DNA from: Domibacillus enclensis
Lineage (GTDB): Bacteria; Bacillota; Bacilli; Bacillales; Domibacillaceae
Direction: 5' to 3'
Assembly: GCF_900156125.1 (NCBI RefSeq)
Contig: NZ_FTLX01000004.1
Coordinates: 124,001-188,000 of the forward strand
DNA: 64,000 bases
Position numbers and translations under genes: made by a program. Of this stretch, positions 56,392-64,000 are shown piece after piece. Positions within the stretch are counted from its first letter, which is position 1; each line of letters starts with the position of its first letter. Under the pieces are notes generated by a model. That model saw only the letters and a program-made list of their open reading frames with translations, made no database searches and had not been told where the DNA came from.

Positions 56392-59300
56392 ATGGCAGGA
56401 AATATTCGTGAATTGCGTGCGGTCTTTACGGCACAAGCGCAAAGCATTAAGCAGACCGTTCGTGACGTGCGTAAAACGATCCAAAGCATCGCCCAGACCA
56501 CCGAGAAATCCGTTAATACTTCTAATCGGAAATTCAATGACCTGGAATCCAACATCAAGCGCGTTGAAAAGCAACTGGAGAAAGCAGGAAAAGGCGATAA
56601 GCTGAAAGGCTTGAACAAAGAACTGGGAGACGTACAGAAAGAGCTGCTGGAGACTGGCCAGGTTGGGGAACAAAGTTTGAAAAGAGTTGAAGACGCTGCG
56701 GAAGAGGCAAAGCGTGAATTGCATCAGCTGGCTGCAGAAGGAATTATTGAAATGAATCTTCTTGAAGGGTCAATAAAGGATGTTGATCGCCAACTAGAAG
56801 GACTGGGTGATGGCACAGCTTTAAAAAGGTTTCGTAGTGAACTGGATGACACATCAGATGCTCTTTCTAATTTAGGATTCGAAGCTGAGTCAGGGATGGA
56901 AAAGCTTCGTCAAGGAGTTATGGATGTGACGATAGTGGGTCGAGCGCTAAAAATGGCTCTCGTATCTTTGGCGCCAGCTGCTGTTCCGGCGTTAGCCAGC
57001 ACCACAACCGCTGTAATGGGCTTGGTATCTTCGTTAGGTGCAGCAACTTCCGGTGTCATTGGATATGCAGCCGTAGCCATTCCGACGATTACGAGTATTT
57101 TTGAAGCGACAGAGGAACTGGCCAAGGCTCAAGAAAAGGTCGATAATGCCGCTAATGCAGAAGATCGAGCGAAAGCATTGCTTGAGTTAAAAGCGATACA
57201 AGAATCGTTAACAGGCGAGCAACTGCGTGGTGTAGAAGCCCTGCAGGGTTTCAAGGATTATTTTGAAGAATTCCGTCAGCAGTTCGAAACACCCGTAATC
57301 GATGGATTTGTGAAGAGCCTTGAATTTCTGCGGAACTTGTTAAATATGTTCAGCCCCGTGATCGATGAATCAGCGGCAGCAGTTAATAACTTGCTCAACA
57401 GCATGAATAGAAACCTGCAGTCAAAAGATATTGAAGCGTTCTTCGGCTTCCTTACCAGCCGTGCAGGGCCAGCATTGGAGAGCGTCGGGCAATCCATTGG
57501 CTATTTGCTTCGGGGTATTTTGAACCTGTTTGTAACGTTCGATGACCAGGGGGAACAAATGGAAGCCGGTCTTCTCGGTATGACGAAGCGGTTTTCCGAA
57601 TGGACTAGCGCTTTGGGTCAAACAGAAGGATTCAAAACATTCTTGGAATATTCGAACCAAAATACACCGGTCTTTCTTGAACTACTTTCTAACCTTTGGG
57701 ATCTTCTAAAAAGTCTTACAGGATTGTTTGCGCCGATTGGTACGGAACTTTGGGAGATCGCGGTTCTAGTGACCGGATTTCTTGTGAAATTAACAGATGT
57801 AGTTAAGGTATTTACAAATTGGGAAGGGTTTATTCCAGTTATTTATGGGTTAGCTGCGGCCTTTGTGGCATTAAAAACCGTCATGGTCATTCAATGGTTT
57901 TTAAATCCTCTAAACAGAGCAATTTTGTTAACTCAACTTTGGACGAAAGCACAGCTTGGATTAAATGTTGTCATGAGTATGAATCCGATCGGCATAGTTA
58001 TCGCCCTTATTGCTGGATTGGTAGTTGGCCTCATCGCCGCGTATAAACACTCGGAGACGTTTATGAACGCAGTGGACAATATGTGGTCCAGTATCAAAAG
58101 CGGAACAGCTTCTGCAGTGGCTTTCTTACAGCCTATCCTTGCTGCAATGTGGGACGGGGCTCTCGTTGGCTTGCAAAAACTTGGTGATCTGGCAGGAACC
58201 GCAGGAGATAAGTTGAAAGAAGTTGGCGTAAAGATTGGAGACAAACTAAGCGAGGGTCTGAATGGAAGGGCACAGGGCGTCGTCAGCGGATTTATTGATC
58301 AGTTGAAAGCAGGATTCTCCAGTTTGGGTGGTATCGCCTCCATTTTGGCGCCAAGCGTGACCTTGATTGGTTTATCTCTCTTAGGTGTAACCGGTCCAAT
58401 AGGAATGGTTGTCTCCGCAATAGTCGGTTTAATTGGCTTGTTGTACCGTTTATCCAAATCAAATGACGAAGTGCGAACCGCCCTCAGTAATGCTTGGCAA
58501 GGGATTCAGACCGTTTTTTCTACGGCTGTAGCAGCGATTCAACCGATATTGGATATCTTTGTCCAAAGCTTTACTCAAATGGCGCAGGAGCTGGCACCAG
58601 AGTTTGCTAAAACTATTCAGGTGATCGGTGATAGCTTTAATCAGCTCAAGCCTGCATTTGCTGATTTGGCAGCTACACTCGGAATGGCTTTATCTGAGCT
58701 TGGTGGTGTATTTGCTGAAGTAGCCACTCAAGTTGTCACAGTACTGATCCCGGCTATTTTACAACTGGCCATGCAGATCTTCCCGCTATGGTTAAATGCT
58801 GTACAAACGATTTTCCCTGTTCTGTTACAAGTAGCGCAGGCCGTGCTTCCAGTCGTCGTTCAATTGATTACTGCACTTATTCCGGTCATTTTACAGATCG
58901 TGACGACGGTATTGCCGGCGCTATTAGGAATTGTTCAGGCGATTTTCCCGATTGTATTGCAGGTAGTCCAAGCGGTTCTTCCTGTTGTAGTTTCATTGTT
59001 AAAAGTAGTCATCGGTGTTGTGCTTGAACTTGTCCAAACAGTGTTGCCGCTCATCCTGCAAGTGATTCAAGCCGTGCTTCCAGCAGCTCTGCAAATCATC
59101 CAGATGGTTATCCCTATTATTGTGGGTCTGTTGAAAATGGTTATGACGGTGATTACAACCGTATTGGTACCGGCCATTAAATTGATCCTTCAAATTGTTC
59201 AAGCTGTGTTCCCAGTCATTATGACGGTGATCCAAAATGCGCTGAACATTATCACCAACGTGATTAAACTTTTTGTAGCCGTATTGAAGGGTGACTGGCA

Positions 59301-62300
59301 GGCAGCGTGGGATGCCGTTAAAAATATCTTGAATGCCGCATGGAACATTATAAAATCAGTCATTCAAGGAGCACTAAACGTCATTGTTGCTGTTTTGAAA
59401 GCGGCATGGAGTGTCATTAAAAGCACAACGTCTTCCGTTTTTGAAGGCATTAAATCATTCTTGAAATCCCTCTGGGAAAGTATCAAGTCCTCTATTTCAG
59501 CTATCGCAGTAAATATTAAAGACAGCGTGATTAATGCTTGGGATGAGCTTAAAAGCAGGACAACGGCCATTTTCACGACTATCAAGAAAACATTATCGGG
59601 GCTTTGGGATGACATTGTCGAAGGGGCAAAAAAACTCCCAGGCCGTATTGGTGATGGGATCAAGGCAATGGCAAGCGGTGTCGAAAAAGGCGTGAAAGAA
59701 ATTGCCGGAAAGCTCGAAAAAGGACTTGAAAAAGGACTCAATGCCGCTATTTCTGGACTTGAAACGGTATTAAGCCTCATAGGGATTAATACAAAGTATA
59801 AGCGTGTGGACATTGCATCGTATTCTGGTGGTACCGGTAGTGGTGGTCATCCAGGTGGACCAATGATCGTTGGGGATTCTCCTAGTGGTGGTGATGGAAA
59901 GCCTGAGTTGTTCGGGACACCGGATGGCAATATGTATCTATCCCCGGCAAAAAGGACATTTGTTCCCGATGCGCCAAAAGGGACTTGGGTTATGCCGGGT
60001 GGCGCAACAGAGAAATTTCTCAAATCGATGGCGGCACCTCGCTATAATTCAGGAGTTGGAAATTGGCTGAATGCTGGCATAGAAAAAGGTAAAGAGCTTG
60101 TGGGCGCAGGCGTTGATAAGGCAAAAGAGATTGGCAGCAATCTAAAAACCTTTGCACAAGATGCCATGCAGTATATTGGTGATCCAGGCAAGCTTATGTC
60201 CAAGGTATATAGCGCTGCAGGAGCTTTCTTTCCTGAAACGGATGGGGCAATCGGTGACTTTGGTGCAGGTGCCTTGAAAATGGTGAAAGACAAAGCGCTT
60301 GATTTTGTGACAGAAAAAATCAATGCATTCATGGCCATGACCGGTGGTGGCGATGCAGGAGTAGCATCGTACTACCTTAATAATTTCCGCGTCTCCACGC
60401 CATTTTCGCCAGGCGTAGGAATTAATGATGGCTGGCATGCAAGTGGACATAACGGAATTGATTTGGCTCGTAAGGGTGCGGATTCTATCTTAGGATGGGC
60501 CATCAAATCTTTGACGAGCGGTGTTGTGTCGCAGATTCTTGTAGGTCATCCAGAAGCCGGGAATGGGGTCCGGGTGAAGTCAGGAAATCGTGAATACTCC
60601 TATATCCATATGATGTCTGCGCCGCCGGTAAAAGTAGGGCAGAAGATTCAGGCAGGGCAGGTTATTGGTCAGATTGGTTCGACTGGACGAAGCTCAGGTC
60701 CTCACTTGGATCTTAAAATTAAAGAGAACGGCCGCTATATCGATCCGCTTGCTGTTTTGAAGCAGATGGCAGCCGGCGAAGTAGGAATGCCGGTCGGAAA
60801 TGTTGATTTAGCAAACAATTCGGCATACAAGAACCTATGGAAGACTCGAGCGGAAGCCAGTTCTTCCCGAACGTTTCCCGCATTTAAGAATCATTTAAGC
60901 GCGGCAATCGGCAAGGGAGTGCCCGCTGGTCAAGCGGCTTTGTTAACCGAGTTAATTGGCCGTGAAAGTTCATGGAAGCCAAGTGCGGATAATCCGACAA
61001 GTACGGCATGGGGCTATGGCCAATTCCTGAACGGCACTCGTCAGGATTATAAGCGGATGTATCCTAACCTTGATTATAATAATCCGGTTGATCAGGTCGT
61101 CCTCACGTATCGTTACGCGATGAATCGGTATGGATCGGTAGAAAAAGCACTCAAGTTTTGGGATGCAAACCGCTGGTATGAGAAAGGCACATCGTATCAT
61201 CCGGGCGGTCCAGCCGTGGTCAATGATCAAAAGGGCTCTTTGTTTAAAGAAATCGTGCAGCTTCCATCCGGAAAGGTCGGCATGTTTGAAGGTCGAAACG
61301 TCCTTGCGGATCTGCCGGAAGGAACAAAAGTTTACCCGGCCGATAATACAAAACGCATCCTGGAAAGCATGGGCGTTCCGATGTATGCGACAGGTGTCGG
61401 AAATCCGGCAGAAACAATCCGTTTTGGCAGTGCAAGTACGGCGGTCATGTCTTATGTTGTCAAAGCAGGAGACACGCTCACAGGCATTGCCAAGCAGTTT
61501 AAAACGACTGTTAATGATCTAGTGAAATTGAATAAGATCAAAAATCCGGATTTGATCCGAATCGGGCAGAAAATTATTTACGGAATGACTGCAGTTGCTC
61601 CTAAAAAAACGGAAACAGTGTATAAGGCGCCGGTTACTATACCGAAGCCGGACAACCGGTCACAGGTCGCAAAAGATATTGACTATCTGGACAACAAGTT
61701 TGGCAAAGACACGCGGTACGCGGTGGTTCAGGAAGAAAAGGCTCTGACGAAGCAACTGACGGCTCTTGAAAAAGAGCGGGAAGCGAAAATTAAAGCAATC
61801 AAAGATAAAGCGGCCAAAGAAAAGCGATATCTGACTCAAAAAGAGAAAGAAGCTGTTTGGAAGATCCGCGAAGATTACGATAAAAAAGAAGTGGCTGCTG
61901 AAAAAGCTTCGGCCGCTAAGATCACAGAGCTTCAGTCTGCTAATGCACAGGAGAGATTAAAGCAGTTTGATGATTATGTAGCACGTAAGAAAGAAGCTGG
62001 CCAGCTTTCTCTTATGGATGAGATTGAAGTATGGCGTGAGTCCATGCGGTACTTCAAGAAGGGATCTGCAGAAGCACTGGAAGCAGAGAAAAAGCTCAAT
62101 GCTGCCAAGAAAGTGCTGAATGATGAGCTTATGGCGATGAAAGATGATTATCTTGCAAAAGTAAAAGAGGTAAATCAAAGAGTTATTGATGAAGAAAAGG
62201 CATTAAATGCAGCATATAAGCAAGCTGTAGATGATCGTACATCTCAGCTGGTGGGAGGGCTGTTCGACGAAGCAACGCTGCCGTCGGATGAAACGAAGAT

Positions 62301-63183
62301 CGATCCGAAAGATTTAATAAAGCGGATGCATGATCGGCTTTATGTATTAAACAATTTCGACAGCAATTTGGATCATCTGGCACAACGAGGACTGGACCAG
62401 GTTCTCATCGAAGAATTGCAGGAATTAGGTCCGACCGCCTTGAATGAAATCAAGGCATTAACAGATATGACAGACACAGAGCTAGAGAAATTCCAAGGCT
62501 TGTGGAAAGACATAGAAGCGACTGCGCGTAATCGTGCTGTGCAGGAGAATGAAGACCTGCACAAAAAGACAGTCGCTGAGATCGCACAACTGCATACGGA
62601 TGCCGAAAAAGAATTACAGGCACTTACAGAAACATTTGAAGAGCAGGTAGCGGGCTTGAAAACAGTGGTAGTAGACGGCTTTAATCCTGTAGGCGCTCAG
62701 CTAGTGAACATTGGAAAGAATGCTGTCCAGGGGCTGATGGACGGGATGACATCGATGGATCAGCAACTAGGAACCGTATCAGCCGGCCTGGCAGAAACAA
62801 TCAAAAAGGCGATCACCAAATCATTGGTGATCAAATCCCCATCACGCTGGATGAAGGATATGATAGGGGAAAACATAGTACAGGGTGTCATTGACGGGAT
62901 CGTCGGTATGGAGCGTTACGCTGCAAACACCGCAAGCGAAATGGCAGACTGGTTCAAGCCTGTCGTTGATAGTGGTTCTTTTAACTTTAATTTTGACGAA
63001 AAGGCATCCGGAGGAAACTCTTTTGCAGAAGCTTTGAAGAATATTGTCATTCGGCTTGAAAACTATACAACAGTCGAAATGGAGAGCGAGACTGTTGGTC
63101 GCCTTGTAGAACAGCATGTTTCAGAACGTCAGCGTAATAATTATAACAATACACTCACCGCGAAAGGTTTGTGGCCAAAATGA
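56392..63183 (+). CDS. Tail tape measure protein with M23, lytic transglycosylase-like and LysM modules
   Basis: 2263 residues. The N-terminal ~130 residues are coiled coil (LESNIKRVEKQLEKAG), followed by hydrophobic helices and a long run of 11-residue repeats (about 767-966). Then come an M23 peptidase domain (about 1323-1460; HNGID, YIHMM, GPHLDL), a soluble lytic transglycosylase-like domain (about 1480-1600; GRESSW, AWGYGQF) and a LysM (about 1687-1733; VVKAGDTLTGIAKQF). A charged coiled coil and the usual C-terminal SPSRWMKD region end the protein. It sets tail length and likely locally opens peptidoglycan during DNA entry. Confidence 0.93.
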   Translation: MAGNIRELRAVFTAQAQSIKQTVRDVRKTIQSIAQTTEKSVNTSNRKFNDLESNIKRVEKQLEKAGKGDKLKGLNKELGDVQKELLETGQVGEQSLKRVEDAAEEAKRELHQLAAEGIIEMNLLEGSIKDVDRQLEGLGDGTALKRFRSELDDTSDALSNLGFEAESGMEKLRQGVMDVTIVGRALKMALVSLAPAAVPALASTTTAVMGLVSSLGAATSGVIGYAAVAIPTITSIFEATEELAKAQEKVDNAANAEDRAKALLELKAIQESLTGEQLRGVEALQGFKDYFEEFRQQFETPVIDGFVKSLEFLRNLLNMFSPVIDESAAAVNNLLNSMNRNLQSKDIEAFFGFLTSRAGPALESVGQSIGYLLRGILNLFVTFDDQGEQMEAGLLGMTKRFSEWTSALGQTEGFKTFLEYSNQNTPVFLELLSNLWDLLKSLTGLFAPIGTELWEIAVLVTGFLVKLTDVVKVFTNWEGFIPVIYGLAAAFVALKTVMVIQWFLNPLNRAILLTQLWTKAQLGLNVVMSMNPIGIVIALIAGLVVGLIAAYKHSETFMNAVDNMWSSIKSGTASAVAFLQPILAAMWDGALVGLQKLGDLAGTAGDKLKEVGVKIGDKLSEGLNGRAQGVVSGFIDQLKAGFSSLGGIASILAPSVTLIGLSLLGVTGPIGMVVSAIVGLIGLLYRLSKSNDEVRTALSNAWQGIQTVFSTAVAAIQPILDIFVQSFTQMAQELAPEFAKTIQVIGDSFNQLKPAFADLAATLGMALSELGGVFAEVATQVVTVLIPAILQLAMQIFPLWLNAVQTIFPVLLQVAQAVLPVVVQLITALIPVILQIVTTVLPALLGIVQAIFPIVLQVVQAVLPVVVSLLKVVIGVVLELVQTVLPLILQVIQAVLPAALQIIQMVIPIIVGLLKMVMTVITTVLVPAIKLILQIVQAVFPVIMTVIQNALNIITNVIKLFVAVLKGDWQAAWDAVKNILNAAWNIIKSVIQGALNVIVAVLKAAWSVIKSTTSSVFEGIKSFLKSLWESIKSSISAIAVNIKDSVINAWDELKSRTTAIFTTIKKTLSGLWDDIVEGAKKLPGRIGDGIKAMASGVEKGVKEIAGKLEKGLEKGLNAAISGLETVLSLIGINTKYKRVDIASYSGGTGSGGHPGGPMIVGDSPSGGDGKPELFGTPDGNMYLSPAKRTFVPDAPKGTWVMPGGATEKFLKSMAAPRYNSGVGNWLNAGIEKGKELVGAGVDKAKEIGSNLKTFAQDAMQYIGDPGKLMSKVYSAAGAFFPETDGAIGDFGAGALKMVKDKALDFVTEKINAFMAMTGGGDAGVASYYLNNFRVSTPFSPGVGINDGWHASGHNGIDLARKGADSILGWAIKSLTSGVVSQILVGHPEAGNGVRVKSGNREYSYIHMMSAPPVKVGQKIQAGQVIGQIGSTGRSSGPHLDLKIKENGRYIDPLAVLKQMAAGEVGMPVGNVDLANNSAYKNLWKTRAEASSSRTFPAFKNHLSAAIGKGVPAGQAALLTELIGRESSWKPSADNPTSTAWGYGQFLNGTRQDYKRMYPNLDYNNPVDQVVLTYRYAMNRYGSVEKALKFWDANRWYEKGTSYHPGGPAVVNDQKGSLFKEIVQLPSGKVGMFEGRNVLADLPEGTKVYPADNTKRILESMGVPMYATGVGNPAETIRFGSASTAVMSYVVKAGDTLTGIAKQFKTTVNDLVKLNKIKNPDLIRIGQKIIYGMTAVAPKKTETVYKAPVTIPKPDNRSQVAKDIDYLDNKFGKDTRYAVVQEEKALTKQLTALEKEREAKIKAIKDKAAKEKRYLTQKEKEAVWKIREDYDKKEVAAEKASAAKITELQSANAQERLKQFDDYVARKKEAGQLSLMDEIEVWRESMRYFKKGSAEALEAEKKLNAAKKVLNDELMAMKDDYLAKVKEVNQRVIDEEKALNAAYKQAVDDRTSQLVGGLFDEATLPSDETKIDPKDLIKRMHDRLYVLNNFDSNLDHLAQRGLDQVLIEELQELGPTALNEIKALTDMTDTELEKFQGLWKDIEATARNRAVQENEDLHKKTVAEIAQLHTDAEKELQALTETFEEQVAGLKTVVVDGFNPVGAQLVNIGKNAVQGLMDGMTSMDQQLGTVSAGLAETIKKAITKSLVIKSPSRWMKDMIGENIVQGVIDGIVGMERYAANTASEMADWFKPVVDSGSFNFNFDEKASGGNSFAEALKNIVIRLENYTTVEMESETVGRLVEQHVSERQRNNYNNTLTAKGLWPK

Positions 63184-63998
63184 TAAACAATTTAATTGTC
63201 CAACGATTGGACGGCAGACGCTACGATTTGATGGAGATTGGGGTTATTACAAAAAGATTCGAACCGAGTTCTCCTGCGCCAAAGCATATACGTGAAGAAA
63301 TCGATGGGATGGACGGATATATTGATGTGGAGACAACGTATGAAGGCCGTTCTATTCGTGGTGAATTTATCCTTATTGCTGATGAGACATTTGATAAGAA
63401 GAGAGATGAGGTTTTCCAGTTGTTTGACAGCCGGGAAGCCTTTTTTGTTACGAAAATGTCTGCTCCTAATAAGTGTTGGTTGGTTAAGGCTGATTCTTCT
63501 TACACACTTGAACAGATTGCTGTTGTAGGAAACTTCACAATCGATTTTTCATCTTCATCGGCTTATGCAAAGTCGCCAGGCACCACGCTCAATATGCCTG
63601 CAATGGAGCATTACTATAGTGTTGGTGCCGGAAAAGTAAATAAGGGAGATCCTGTTATTCAGTATTCGTTCGATCAGCCCTCTTTTTCTGTTTTTAACGA
63701 TTCGGATATTATGAACGATCCCGCCAAACACATGGAGCAGCGCATCATCTTACGTGGAGAATTAAATAACCCAGTTATTCGCAACCTTACCACAGGTGAT
63801 GAATGGAGCTGGACCGGTACCGCGACAGATGCTGATGAAATTGTGCTGGATGGGATCCGATCACTCAAAAACGGTCAAAGCATTTTTGGCCAAACCAATA
63901 AAAATCTCATCCGGTTTGCACCTGGATGGAATGACTTTGAGATCGAGGGAGCTTCTGCTTTCACGGTCTCTTTCGATTTAACATTCTATTACCTTTAA
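63180..63998 (+). CDS. Distal tail protein (Dit)
   Basis: 272 residues of the siphovirus tail family: N-terminal strand LIVQRLDGRRYDLME, IEGEFI-like RGEFILIADETF, and C-terminal beta domain ending FTVSFDLTFYYL. Dit forms the hub at the tail tip and is normally encoded right after the tape measure. ATG at 63180 overlaps the tape measure stop (ATGA); GTG 63171 is also in frame. It is the last complete gene in the window; lysis genes would be further right. Confidence 0.87.
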   Translation: MINNLIVQRLDGRRYDLMEIGVITKRFEPSSPAPKHIREEIDGMDGYIDVETTYEGRSIRGEFILIADETFDKKRDEVFQLFDSREAFFVTKMSAPNKCWLVKADSSYTLEQIAVVGNFTIDFSSSSAYAKSPGTTLNMPAMEHYYSVGAGKVNKGDPVIQYSFDQPSFSVFNDSDIMNDPAKHMEQRIILRGELNNPVIRNLTTGDEWSWTGTATDADEIVLDGIRSLKNGQSIFGQTNKNLIRFAPGWNDFEIEGASAFTVSFDLTFYYL

Positions 63999-64000
63999 AG

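Overview
The window is chromosomal DNA of a spore-forming Bacillaceae (Firmicutes). Supporting evidence includes an arginine operon, a dgkB/rlmCD neighbourhood, a CotY/CotZ-like spore coat protein, YheC/YheD-type ATP-grasp proteins, a SigB-like promoter before a YdaG-like stress protein, strong AGGAGG ribosome sites and frequent GTG/TTG starts. No rRNA or tRNA gene and no CRISPR array was seen. Species cannot be fixed from the sequence alone.

Region 1 (1-24029) is host DNA. It starts with argC-argB-argD (minus strand, argD cut by the window edge), transcribed away from a thioredoxin-like gene and the lipid kinase gene dgkB. About 18.8 kb then separates dgkB from rlmCD, genes that are adjacent in B. 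subtilis as I recall. That stretch holds a MarR/MFS pair; a cluster of ATP-grasp and MurF-like ligases with an NlpC/P60 protein and a CotZ-like coat protein (6342-15489); a heterodimeric BmrC/BmrD-like ABC exporter; a YdaG-like protein; a butanediol dehydrogenase; and a TauE/TrmB divergent pair. Two intergenic repeat families occur here: GC-rich hairpin units of about 135 bp in inverted pairs (two loci), and dyad arrays of six 12-bp units at about 20-bp spacing (two loci, both between convergent genes).

Region 2 (about 24030 to the window end) is a siphovirus-type prophage inserted just after rlmCD and continuing past the right edge. The minus-strand lysogeny arm carries integrase, a small gene, a three-Cys-motif/TcmP pair, a membrane-anchored staphylococcal-type nuclease, a coiled-coil/glycine-rich protein, and ImmA/ImmR-like immunity genes. 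Divergent promoters are overlaid by three palindromic operators. The rightward early operon encodes Cro-like and Rha-like regulators, a YqaJ exonuclease with RecT, a replication initiator containing DNA iterons, a DnaC-like loader, and many small genes. These include a lipoprotein, a MazG-like protein and a DUF1064 nuclease with a DnaJ-like zinc insert. An XtrA-like gene, a PutAbiC-like gene and a sigma-like late regulator lead into the structural module. That module runs: terminases, portal, minor head protein, scaffold, capsid, connectors, tail tube, tail chaperones with a -1 frameshift site, tape measure and Dit.

The best candidates for undescribed biology are the ATP-grasp/Mur-ligase/coat cluster, including a YheCD-Mur fusion with the same domain pairing as cyanophycin synthetase; the prophage-borne three-Cys/TcmP pair with the neighbouring membrane nuclease; and the two 3+3 dyad repeat arrays.
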